DNA of 20,669 nt from an uncultured Anaerolineales bacterium (GCA_937928015.1 CALFXA010000066.1:1-20669), one strand, 5' to 3'. Positions 13,516 through 20,669 are shown, counted from the stretch's first letter. The notes: generated from the sequence alone by a model not told the origin. Made by a program: numbers and translations.

Positions 13516-13634
13516 CCGTCCTGAGCGGAGCCGCGTGTTCTTCGCGGCGCAGTCGAAGGACAACAACTAAATATTGAACTTGTACGTCTGCCCTTCGACT
13601 GCGCTCGGCTATCGCCTCGCTCCGCTCAGGGCGG
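13516..13634. repeat. Palindromic dispersed-type repeat after the regulator gene
   Basis: The 15-bp outer arms (13516-13530 and 13620-13634) are inverted copies with one mismatch; the core is CCTGAGCGGAG/CTCCGCTCAGG. They enclose a perfect inner pair, GCGCAGTCGAAGG (13547-13559) / CCTTCGACTGCGC (13592-13604). The architecture is that of a non-coding REP/MITE-like element. It starts 2 nt after the regulator stop. Most of the 243-bp gap before the next gene is this repeat plus the terminator. Confidence 0.85.
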
Positions 13635-13650
13635 AGGAATCAACCTTTCA

Positions 13651-13677
13651 GCGCCCTTACAAAAGGGCGTTTTTATT
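13651..13677 (+). terminator. Intrinsic terminator of the kinase-regulator unit
   Basis: CGCCCTT (13652-13658), loop ACAA and AAGGGCG (13663-13669) are followed by TTTTTATTT. It separates the two-component genes from the transport genes. Confidence 0.9.
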
Positions 13678-13735
13678 TGTCCTTTATACGATTGCCCCGA
13701 TTTTTTGTCACCGTTTTATGCCGGGGGAATAGGAT

Positions 13736-13753
13736 TACCTCATTCGTGAGGTA
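13736..13753 (+). promoter_or_regulatory. 5'-UTR hairpin with TTCG loop covering the ribosome-binding site
   Basis: TACCTCA (13736-13742), TTCG and TGAGGTA (13747-13753) form a perfect 7-bp stem with the very stable UUCG-type tetraloop. The 3' arm contains GAGG (13748-13751), the only SD-like sequence 5 nt before ATG 13757. Folding would hide the binding site, so this may be a translational control element. Confidence 0.6.
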
Positions 13754-13756
13754 CCC

Positions 13757-14398
13757 ATGCACAGACTCGACTCCCGCCCAGCCGCCCCAGCCTTCGCAGT
13801 CCTGCCCGATTCCGTGGACCCCGGGCCTGCCCGCCGTTTACTCGTCCTGATGCCCGACCCCGAAGCGGATTCCGTCAACGCCGCCCGCAGAGTGTGGGAG
13901 TTGGCCAGTTTCCTCAAGGGCAGGGTCCAACTCCTCGGCCTGTGCCATGACGAGGTCCAGGAAGCCAGCCTGCGCAGGCGGATGGTCACGCTGGCGGCGA
14001 TGGTCGCTGTCGAGAATCGGCCCGTCGAATCAAGGGTCGAATTTGGCCGCGATTGGCTGGATGCCGTCCGCAAGAACTGGCAGGAAGGCGATGTCGTCAT
14101 CTGCTTTGCGGGACAACCCGCGGGCCTGGGGCGCAGATCGCTGGGCGAATTGCTCGAGTCGAACCTGAATGTCACCGTGCACGTGCTCGATGGGGTGTAT
14201 CCCGCAGAGACGCCGCGTCCACAATGGCTCACCAACCTGCTGGGTTGGGGAGGTTCGCTCGGTCTGATTGCAGGCTTCCTGTGGCTGCAAGTGGGACTGG
14301 CCGGTCTCTCGAAGGATTGGGCTCACACCGCCCTGATGTACCTGTCCATTCTGCTCGAGATCGGTGCGGTCTGGGGCTGGAACTCGCTATTCTCATAA
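13757..14398 (+). CDS. USP-like protein with two C-terminal membrane helices
   Basis: A 213-aa protein whose residues 25-150 look like a universal-stress-protein fold. A first strand RRLLVLMPDPEADSVNAARRVWELASFL is followed by VQLLGLCHD, a helix with MVTLAAMVAVE, VEFGRDWLDAVRKNWQEGDVVICFAG and a last strand VTVHVLDG. The nucleotide-binding G-x2-G-x9-G pattern is only partly present (GLGRRSLGELLES). Residues 165-183 and 190-210 are membrane helices. KdpD proteins carry a USP domain that the nearby kinase lacks, so this may be a detached regulatory module, but that is inference. It heads the transport gene group; the next gene starts 20 nt downstream. Confidence 0.65.
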   Translation: MHRLDSRPAAPAFAVLPDSVDPGPARRLLVLMPDPEADSVNAARRVWELASFLKGRVQLLGLCHDEVQEASLRRRMVTLAAMVAVENRPVESRVEFGRDWLDAVRKNWQEGDVVICFAGQPAGLGRRSLGELLESNLNVTVHVLDGVYPAETPRPQWLTNLLGWGGSLGLIAGFLWLQVGLAGLSKDWAHTALMYLSILLEIGAVWGWNSLFS

Positions 14399-14418
14399 TT
14401 TTTTTTCAAAGGTTCAAC

Positions 14419-15528
14419 ATGTTAGAGACAAACCCGAAAGTGTTATCCGACCGTCTGGCCGAAGACTACGAACGCCAGCAGGCCTTGTTCGCGGCGCAGC
14501 CCGCCATCGTGCAGCGCTTCCTCGAAACACAGGGCAAGCAGATCGCCCAGGCCGTGGTGGACGGCGACTCGCAGGTCAGCTTCTCGCTGCCCGATCGCGT
14601 AGTCTGCACGCTGGAGAACGTGGCCCAGCCCGCATTGGTGACCATCCCGCAAAACCAGCGCACCCGCTCGGCCGGCAGTTTCCTCAACCGCTTCCGCAAG
14701 GTGGAACTGTACAAGGAATTGCGCCACGCTTTCATCGAGATGGAACAATCGCCCGACCGCGCTGTTTCCGTGGCGGCGGGATTGCTACGCCACGCCACCG
14801 TACTGCACATGGTGCATCAGATGCTGCCCGCGGGACGCTCGGTCACCTACCAACCCGACGGCGAAGACGAGACCATCCCGTCCGTTCCCGAGGCTGTCGG
14901 CCTGGAGCCCGAGTCCGCCATCACGGCGTCCACGGACGCCATTGCCGAGGAAGGTCAGACCGACGAAGGCCGCGGCGACCTGCTCGTGCCGTTCGTGCCG
15001 TACGCGCGCAAGTTCTTCCTGCCGCAATGGGTGGCCTTCGATCAGAACGGCGAACTGTTGGTCAAGTCGGTGGACGAGGCCGAGGCGCACGTCAAGTCGA
15101 TGCAGCGCTTCATGGAGGTGCTGTTCCTGGCGGTGGCGCTAGCCCCGTACATCTCCGCCGACGAGGAATACGCCAAGAAGCGCTACGGCATGCTGGGGCA
15201 ACTCGTCAACCAGGGGCGCGCGCTGGCAAAACACCAGGTGAAGGAAATCATTGCCCGCATCAAGGAGCGCGCCACGGCTGGCAGCTTGAATCGCGGCCTG
15301 CGCCTGAGCCTGCCCTACTTCGACGACCAGGACCTGAGGGTTGACATTTCCAGTTTCGAGGTCATTCCGTCGGGACGCATCATGTTCGTGCCCGCCTTCG
15401 TCGTCCGCGCGGTCCAGCAAGAGGAAGTCAAGGTCAGCCAAGACACGCGCTACAACCCGTCCACTCGCAAGCATTTACTTGGTCTGCTCGACCTGCTCGA
15501 ACAGGCCTTCGAACCCGATAACCAATAG
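14419..15528 (+). CDS. Uncharacterised 369-aa soluble protein in the potassium-transport group
   Basis: I do not recognise this family. No signal peptide or membrane helix is visible. The N-terminal half (residues 1-140) is helical and polar, with RLAEDYERQQALFAAQPAIVQRFLETQGKQ-type helices (given here only in part) and a FLNRFRKVELYKEL segment. An acidic, low-complexity linker follows (about 146-188; rich in Glu, Asp, Thr and Pro). The C-terminal half contains RKFFLPQWVAFD, a helical stretch AEAHVKSMQRFMEVLFLAVALAP and a strand-rich end FEVIPSGRIMFVPAFVVRAV. ATG 14419 is preceded by AAAGG 6 nt upstream. It lies 20 nt after the USP-like gene and 7 nt before the permease gene, so it is very likely co-expressed and may be a cytoplasmic partner of the transporter. 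Confidence 0.8.
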   Translation: MLETNPKVLSDRLAEDYERQQALFAAQPAIVQRFLETQGKQIAQAVVDGDSQVSFSLPDRVVCTLENVAQPALVTIPQNQRTRSAGSFLNRFRKVELYKELRHAFIEMEQSPDRAVSVAAGLLRHATVLHMVHQMLPAGRSVTYQPDGEDETIPSVPEAVGLEPESAITASTDAIAEEGQTDEGRGDLLVPFVPYARKFFLPQWVAFDQNGELLVKSVDEAEAHVKSMQRFMEVLFLAVALAPYISADEEYAKKRYGMLGQLVNQGRALAKHQVKEIIARIKERATAGSLNRGLRLSLPYFDDQDLRVDISSFEVIPSGRIMFVPAFVVRAVQQEEVKVSQDTRYNPSTRKHLLGLLDLLEQAFEPDNQ

Positions 15529-15535
15529 GCCCAGA

Positions 15536-17356
15536 ATGTTCTTCTCCATTGCTCTCTTAATCGTAATCGTCGCCGTTGCCTTTCGTGCCGCACCGCGTGA
15601 AACCCAGGAGGATGCCCACATCCACGGCGCGGGACAGATCGGCGTGCTGGCCGCGCTGGCCCTCTTCGGCGTGGACTACTTCACCTCATACTACTACGCC
15701 ACTGGCGAGATGATGAGCGCCCTGCATCCGTATGGATTGCAGCAGTACGGCTATATCGCCGTCATCGTGATCGCCATCTTCAACGCCATCTTCGGCTTCC
15801 TGTATATGTACTCGCTGGGCATCTTCAACGAAGGCGGCGGTTCCTACACCGCCTCCATGCGTTACCTCACCCCGGGCCTGAGCCTGGTGGTGGCGGTGGT
15901 GTTGATCCAGGACTACATCTTCACCATCGTGGTCTCGAGTCTCTCGGGCGTGGACCAGCTCCTTTCGCTGACCAACTCCTACAACATGATGTGGCTGGTC
16001 CGCTTTGGGCTGGGAGCTTTAATGGCAGGCATCACCTGGTGGTTGACCATCCGCGGGCGAGGTGAATCGTCACGCGTGGTCTTCACCATGTTGGGCGTCT
16101 TCGCCATGATGACCATCGTGATGGCGATTGGCCTGTTCATCGCCAAAGGCAATGGCGTCGCCGCCCAGCCGTTCACGGAAGTGGTCAACGCACCCTCCCT
16201 ATGGGAGGCGGCCTACCGCATGTTGACAGCATCCATGAAGGGCCTGGTGGCGCTGACGGGGCTGGAAGCCATGTCGAACGGCATCCAGTTCGTCAAGAAT
16301 GAGGACTTCGGCCTGGTCAAATGGGGCAAACAGCACATGCCCAAGTTCAAGGGTTTATGGGAGTTCTACAGCGGCAAGTCAGGCATCGGCCGCATGGTGC
16401 AGACCTCGTTCCTGTTTTACGGCGGCCTGACCACCTCCCTGCTTTCTTACTTTGCCGTTCACTTCAACGTCTTCGATGGGACGTTGGGCCGCACCCTGGT
16501 CGGCAACCTGGCCTTCATCGGCTTCGGCCAGGTCCCAGGCGGGATCATCCTGTACTGGGCCTATCAGATTCTGGCGGTGGGCCTGCTCTCCGCTGCTTCG
16601 ATGACCGCCTTCCAGGACCTGCAAGCCACTGCCTGGCGCGACGTGGCCATCGGCGAGATCCCCGAGATCGTGGTGTATCGCAACCCGCAGGGTACGTTCA
16701 CCCGTTCGGTCACGGCGGGCTTTATCATCGCAGTCGTTATTCAGTTTCTGGTCAAGGGCAACACCAGCGCGGCCATACCGTTCTATGGCGTGGGCGTGTT
16801 CATGCCGATCATGGTGATGGGCTTTGCCATCCGCAAACACATCCTGGCGACCTTCACAGGCGCAAAACGCAAATGGGGCGCGTTCGGCGCGGGACTGGCA
16901 GGCGCTCTGGCAGCCTTCGTCTTCGTCGGGCAAATCGTCGGCAAATGGCAGGAAGGCGGCTGGGTGGTGCTGATCTCGTTCAGCGTACTGGTATTGGCTG
17001 CCAATGCCCTGCTCATCTCGCCCATCGGCCTGCGTGACCCGAAGCAGATCCACCGCATCGTGCGCGAGAAGGCACGCGTGCAGGGAGCCATGGCCTCCAT
17101 CGTCGAGTGGCAATCTCTCAAGATGCAGGAATATCGCTATTCCGTGCTGGTGGCTGTGACCCGTTTCTTCGAGTTGCTTGGTGTGCGCCGCCCCCTGCGC
17201 TTCGAACCTGCGCCCGTGGCCGCGGGTGACTACGACCACGCCTTGCATTCCGACCATCCCGAGGCGCCGTCGCTGCTCGAACCGTATCTCGATCATCCTG
17301 AACCCAAGCTGGGCGGCGCTCCGAAGGAAACCGCTCCCTTTGGGAAAGAGTCCTGA
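15536..17356 (+). CDS. kimA: KimA-like potassium permease (APC superfamily)
   Basis: A 606-aa polytopic protein with about 12 membrane helices followed by a soluble C-terminal tail of some 90 residues. This is the length and layout of Bacillus subtilis KimA, a proton-coupled potassium importer. In helix 1, GVDYFTSYYYATGE places D47 and Y54 seven apart. Helix 3, IQDYIFT, gives D126, Y127 and T130. Helix 6, LTGLEAMSNG, gives T241. These correspond to the KimA potassium-site positions D36/Y43, D117/Y118/T121 and T230 as I recall them. The GGGSYTASMRY loop also fits the family. An amino-acid APC permease is the alternative, but the residue match and the TrkA and ATPase neighbours favour K+. It follows the unknown gene by 7 nt. 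Confidence 0.8.
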   Translation: MFFSIALLIVIVAVAFRAAPRETQEDAHIHGAGQIGVLAALALFGVDYFTSYYYATGEMMSALHPYGLQQYGYIAVIVIAIFNAIFGFLYMYSLGIFNEGGGSYTASMRYLTPGLSLVVAVVLIQDYIFTIVVSSLSGVDQLLSLTNSYNMMWLVRFGLGALMAGITWWLTIRGRGESSRVVFTMLGVFAMMTIVMAIGLFIAKGNGVAAQPFTEVVNAPSLWEAAYRMLTASMKGLVALTGLEAMSNGIQFVKNEDFGLVKWGKQHMPKFKGLWEFYSGKSGIGRMVQTSFLFYGGLTTSLLSYFAVHFNVFDGTLGRTLVGNLAFIGFGQVPGGIILYWAYQILAVGLLSAASMTAFQDLQATAWRDVAIGEIPEIVVYRNPQGTFTRSVTAGFIIAVVIQFLVKGNTSAAIPFYGVGVFMPIMVMGFAIRKHILATFTGAKRKWGAFGAGLAGALAAFVFVGQIVGKWQEGGWVVLISFSVLVLAANALLISPIGLRDPKQIHRIVREKARVQGAMASIVEWQSLKMQEYRYSVLVAVTRFFELLGVRRPLRFEPAPVAAGDYDHALHSDHPEAPSLLEPYLDHPEPKLGGAPKETAPFGKES

Positions 17357-17364
17357 TCCATCCC

Positions 17365-17400
17365 ACGTCATTGCGAGGATTTACGCCCTCGCAATGACGT
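17365..17400. repeat. Miniature copy of the GTCATTGCGAG palindromic repeat
   Basis: ACGTCATTGCGAGG (17365-17378) and CCTCGCAATGACGT (17387-17400) form a perfect 14-bp stem with an 8-nt loop. The arms are those of the larger element at 5232-5343. It fills most of the gap between the permease and ATPase genes and lacks a T-run, so it may be an mRNA-processing or partial-termination hairpin. Confidence 0.85.
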
Positions 17401-17409
17401 CCGTTTTCC

Positions 17410-20235
17410 ATGTCCACTCCCTTTTTCAGCCTGCGTGTTTCCGAGGCGCTCGAAGCACTCGAGACATCCGCCGCTGGGTTATCCAGTGCGGAGGCTGAAT
17501 CGCGCCTGCAACTCTACGGACCCAACATCCTGACCCAGCAAAAGAAGACACCCGTCTGGGAGCGCTGGCTGCGCGAACTTGCGCATCCGCCCACGCTGGT
17601 GTTATTGGCCGTCGGGCTGGCGGCGTTGACCCAACTCGACGGGCTGCTGGCGTTCATCATCTGGAGCATCGTCCTGGTCAACGCGGGCTTTTCCTTCTGG
17701 CGCGAATACCGCGCGGAACAGGCCATCGAGAAGCTGCGCGCCATCCTGCCGTCCTTTGCGCACGTGATCCGCGAGGGCGTGGAAAGCTACATCCCATCCA
17801 GCGACGTGGTGCCAGGCGACATCCTCGTGCTGGCCGAAGGCGACAATATCGCCGCCGACGCGCGCGTGCTCGAAGAGTACGGCCTGCGCACCAACAACGC
17901 CACGCTGACGGGTGAAGCCATCCCCGCGCGCAAGATGGCGGATGCCTCGCTGCAGAGCGGCGTCAGCGAACTGGATCGCCCCAACCTGATCTTTGCGGGT
18001 ACTTCCGTCGCCTCGGGCACGGGACGAGCGGTGGTCGTCGCCACGGGCATGTCCACGCAATTTGGGCGCATCGCGCGGCTGACCCAGTCCATTGAGGAGG
18101 AGCCGACCCCGTTTCAGAAGGAACTCAACCACCTGAGCAAGTCCACGGCCTGGATCGCGCTGGGCATCGGCGCGATTGTCATCGTGGTGGGATATTTCTC
18201 GCTCAACTTCCCCGTACATGAGGTCATCCTGCTGGCGCTGGGCATCGTGGTGGCCGTCATTCCCGAAGGGCTGATCGCCACGTTGACGCTTTCGTTGGCG
18301 GCAGCCGTTCAACGTCTGGCGCAGCGCGGGGTATTGGCAAAGAAACTGTCCACGGTGGAGAAGCTCGGGCAGGTGTCGGTCATCTGCACCGACAAGAGCG
18401 GCACGCTGACCCAGAATCAGATGACGGTACGCGACCTGTGGGTGGCAGGCAAACGCGTCAAGGTCTCGGGCGTGGGCTATGAACCCGATGGAAAATTCTC
18501 CCCTGACCCAGGCGGACAGGCCTGGGAAAAAGACATGCTGGGTCTGCTGGAAGTGGCCTCGTGCTGCAACAACGCGCGCGTCAACGCGCCCACGCTCGAA
18601 CATCCAGGCTGGAGCAGCCTCGGCGACCAGACCGAAGCCGCGCTGAAGGTGGCCGCCATGAAGGACGGCATCACCGAGGAGGCGGTCAACCGCATCCTGC
18701 CGCGCATCCACGAGATTCCCTTCGACGCGCGCCGCAAACGCATGACCACCATCCACCGCGAGGTCAACCGTGAGATCGCCTTCGTTAAAGGCTCGCCGCG
18801 CGAGGTGCTGCAACTGTGCACTCATATCCTGATCAACAACGAGGTCACGCCGTTGACGAATCAACTGCGGGCCGAGATCATGTCAGTCAACGACGACTAT
18901 GCCCGCAACGCCCTGCGCGTGCTGGCGCTGGCGCGCCGTGAGCTGCCTCCGCGCGAGGGAGCCTACACCGCCGAGAGCGTCGAGCGCGACCTGACCTTCC
19001 TCGGGCTGATGGCCATGATGGACCCGCCCAGGCCGCAGGTCGAGAAGGCCGTGCAGACCTGCCGCGAGGCGAACATCCGCATCGTGATGATCACGGGCGA
19101 TTATGGCCTGACGGCCGAGTCTGTGGCGCGGCGCGTGGGCATGCTCACCACGCCCAATCCGTTGATCGTCACGGGCGCGGAACTGGACGAATTGTCGGAC
19201 GTAGCGTTGCAGGAACTGCTCGACCAGGAAGTGCTCTTCGCACGCATGGCCCCCGAACACAAGATGCGACTCGTCTCGGCCTTCCAGGCGCGCGGCGAGG
19301 TAGTGGCCGTCACGGGCGACGGGGTCAACGATGCCCCTGCCCTGCGCAAAGCCGACGTGGGCATCGCGATGGGCCTGGTCGGCACCGACGTGGCCAAGGA
19401 AGCCGCCGACATCATCCTGACCCAGGACGACTTCGGCGCGATCACCGCCGCCATCGAAGAAGGCCGCGGCGTATTCGACAATATCCGCAAATTCATCACC
19501 TACATTTTTTCGAGCAACATCCCCGAGTTGATGCCGTTCATCGTCAAGGCCAATTTCCCGCTCGTGCCGCTGGCGCTGAGTGTCCGTCAGGTGCTGGCCA
19601 TCGATCTCGGCACCGACCTATTCCCTGCGCTGGCCCTCGGCACGGAGAAACCCGAACCCGACGTGATGAAACGTCCGCCACGTCCGCGCAATCAGCCTCT
19701 GCTGGACCGTGGTCTGCTGTGGCGCGCGTTCTGGCTCGGGTCGCTCGAAGCTGCGCTGTGCTTTGCGGGTTTCCTGGCCGTGTTCATTCTGTCGGGCCAC
19801 ATCCATAGATTGGGGCTGGGATTCCTGGCTCCGTTGTCGAGTCTGGTGAACTTCCGCCTGGACATCTCCTTCGAACATGCCATGCTGCTGGCCGCCACGG
19901 TCTATCACGCGGGCGTGGTCACGGCCCAGGTGGGCAACGCCCTGGCCTGCCGCTCGGACCGCTCGCGCAGTTCCAACCTGGGCTGGCTGAGCAACAAAGC
20001 CCTGTGGATCGGCATCCTGATCGAGCTTCTGGGGATCATCGGCATCATTTACATCCCCGCCCTGGCCAGGTTGTTCCTACATGTCCCGCTGCCAGGTTGG
20101 ATGTGGATCGTGCTGGGCTCATACGCTTTGGTGTTATATTCGGTGGAGTGGATTCGCAAGGCCATCGTGCGCGGCTGGAAAGACAAGCGCAATCGCAAGA
20201 TGTCCGCTCTCACGCTTAAAGAGGTTAGACAATGA
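17410..20235 (+). CDS. P2-type cation ATPase with Na+,K+-ATPase-like (P2C) membrane motifs
   Basis: A 941-aa P-type ATPase with N-terminal cation-ATPase domain, A domain (LTGEA, residues 166-170, where most relatives have TGES), phosphorylated Asp328 in CTDKSGTLT, hinge TGDGVNDAP (635-643) and 10 predicted membrane helices. Helix 4 reads VIPEGLIATLT (Glu286), helix 5 FSSNIPELMPF (Ser702, Asn703, Glu706) and helix 6 IDLGTDLFPALALG (Asp732, Asp736), followed by MKRPPRPR. These match Na+,K+-ATPase (PEGLLAT, TSNIPEITPF, IDLGTDMVPA) better than SERCA (PEGLPA, NLVTDGLPA). In helix 8, QVGNALACR has Asn843 where Na+,K+-ATPase has Asp926. It probably moves Na+ and/or K+; Ca2+ remains possible. No beta subunit is visible. 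It overlaps the trkA-like gene by 4 nt. Confidence 0.92.
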   Translation: MSTPFFSLRVSEALEALETSAAGLSSAEAESRLQLYGPNILTQQKKTPVWERWLRELAHPPTLVLLAVGLAALTQLDGLLAFIIWSIVLVNAGFSFWREYRAEQAIEKLRAILPSFAHVIREGVESYIPSSDVVPGDILVLAEGDNIAADARVLEEYGLRTNNATLTGEAIPARKMADASLQSGVSELDRPNLIFAGTSVASGTGRAVVVATGMSTQFGRIARLTQSIEEEPTPFQKELNHLSKSTAWIALGIGAIVIVVGYFSLNFPVHEVILLALGIVVAVIPEGLIATLTLSLAAAVQRLAQRGVLAKKLSTVEKLGQVSVICTDKSGTLTQNQMTVRDLWVAGKRVKVSGVGYEPDGKFSPDPGGQAWEKDMLGLLEVASCCNNARVNAPTLEHPGWSSLGDQTEAALKVAAMKDGITEEAVNRILPRIHEIPFDARRKRMTTIHREVNREIAFVKGSPREVLQLCTHILINNEVTPLTNQLRAEIMSVNDDYARNALRVLALARRELPPREGAYTAESVERDLTFLGLMAMMDPPRPQVEKAVQTCREANIRIVMITGDYGLTAESVARRVGMLTTPNPLIVTGAELDELSDVALQELLDQEVLFARMAPEHKMRLVSAFQARGEVVAVTGDGVNDAPALRKADVGIAMGLVGTDVAKEAADIILTQDDFGAITAAIEEGRGVFDNIRKFITYIFSSNIPELMPFIVKANFPLVPLALSVRQVLAIDLGTDLFPALALGTEKPEPDVMKRPPRPRNQPLLDRGLLWRAFWLGSLEAALCFAGFLAVFILSGHIHRLGLGFLAPLSSLVNFRLDISFEHAMLLAATVYHAGVVTAQVGNALACRSDRSRSSNLGWLSNKALWIGILIELLGIIGIIYIPALARLFLHVPLPGWMWIVLGSYALVLYSVEWIRKAIVRGWKDKRNRKMSALTLKEVRQ

Positions 20236-20669
20236 AAATCATCATCATGGGTTGTGGACGGGTCGGTTCGCACGTCAGCCAGTTGCTGGTGCAACAAGGA
20301 CATGAGGTCACCGTGATCGACCATGACGCCACCGCGCTGGCGCGGCTGGGCGCGGACTTCAAAGGTCGGGTCGTGCACGGATTGGGCTTCGACCGCAACG
20401 TGCTGATCGAAGCAGGCGTGGAATCCGCTGAAGGCTTCGTCTCGGCCAGTTCGTCGGACAACGCCAACATCGTGGCGGCCCGCATTGCGCGCAACATCTT
20501 CCGCGTGCCGCGCGTGGTGGCGCGGCTGTATGATCCCGTGCGCGCGGAGGTCTATCAGCGGCTGGGGCTGACCACCATCTCCAGCACCGCCTGGGGCGCG
20601 GCACGCATCGTCGAGGTCATCACCCACACCGACCCCGATACGCTTGCCATTTTCCCCGACCGCGGCGCG
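20232..20669 (+). CDS. trkA: TrkA/KtrA-type potassium-transport regulator, 3' end outside window
   Basis: The first 146 codons of an RCK-N (TrkA_N) protein. MKIIIMGCGRVGSHVSQLL carries the G-x-G-x-x-G dinucleotide-binding loop. VTVIDHD supplies the acidic residue that selects NAD(H). Further family signs are VVHGLGFDRNVLIEAGVE, SDNANIVAARIARN and RVVARLYDP. Such subunits gate Trk/Ktr channels in response to NADH/NAD or ATP/ADP. The ATG overlaps the ATPase stop (ATGA), so the two are co-translated. The RCK-C half and any membrane partner lie beyond the window end. Confidence 0.93.
   Translation, partial: MKIIIMGCGRVGSHVSQLLVQQGHEVTVIDHDATALARLGADFKGRVVHGLGFDRNVLIEAGVESAEGFVSASSSDNANIVAARIARNIFRVPRVVARLYDPVRAEVYQRLGLTTISSTAWGAARIVEVITHTDPDTLAIFPDRGA

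Noticed and set aside
13705..13735. Promoter TTGTCA with -10 TAGGAT before the USP-like gene
   Set aside because: The spacing (19 bp) and the poor -10 match make it unsafe, although some promoter must exist after the terminator.
14053..14418. Upstream extension of the 369-aa protein within the USP-like gene
   Set aside because: The extension overlaps a better supported gene; ATG 14419 has an SD and fits the 20-nt gap.
16379..17371. 330-codon antisense frame in the permease gene
   Set aside because: The translation is His/Gln/Asp-rich without motifs, while the sense strand encodes clear membrane helices.

Overview
The window is a GC-rich stretch of bacterial chromosome. Gene families and style (separate hisI and hisE, long-form hisG, KdpD/KdpE-like pair, many starts with a -10 box only 6-7 nt before the ATG) suggest a member of the Chloroflexota, probably Anaerolineae. 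That assignment is inference from style and was not tested by a search.

Region 1 (1-1290, minus strand) is a thiamine uptake and activation unit. A consensus promoter leads into a TPP riboswitch, a terminator hairpin, thiamine pyrophosphokinase and a thiamine-binding lipoprotein gene that runs off the window and carries an in-frame stop. Region 2 (1294-4866, plus strand) holds accessory genes: a methyltransferase, an AT-rich SEC-C protein, a GNAT acetyltransferase, a P-loop kinase-like protein, a Crp/Fnr regulator and a small DUF2892-type membrane protein. The last has a Crp-like palindrome at an ideal class II activation position. A bidirectional terminator closes the region.

Region 3 (4944-11303, minus strand) is a histidine operon in the order hisG-C-B-H-A-[plus-strand xre/membrane pair]-F-I-E; hisD is absent from the window. 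In front of hisG lies a complete transcription attenuator: a 28-codon leader peptide with four consecutive His codons, a mutually exclusive antiterminator and a terminator. An Xre-type repressor/membrane-protein pair sits between hisA and hisF. Its 34-bp palindromic operator and a second operator copy overlap both its own promoter and a plausible promoter for hisFIE. A REP-like palindromic element lies between hisI and hisE.

Region 4 (11336-20669, plus strand) looks like a potassium/cation homeostasis island. It holds a KdpD-like sensor kinase without the N-terminal KdpD domain, a KdpE-like regulator, a palindromic repeat plus terminator, a USP-like protein with two membrane helices, an uncharacterised 369-aa protein, a KimA-like APC potassium permease, a P-type ATPase whose membrane motifs resemble Na+,K+-ATPase (P2C) rather than SERCA, and a TrkA/RCK-N protein cut by the window end. 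No kdpFABC is present, so the two-component pair may control these transporters instead. The strongest items for follow-up are the his attenuator, the Xre switch inside the his operon, and the P2C-like ATPase/KimA/TrkA island with its unknown partner proteins.
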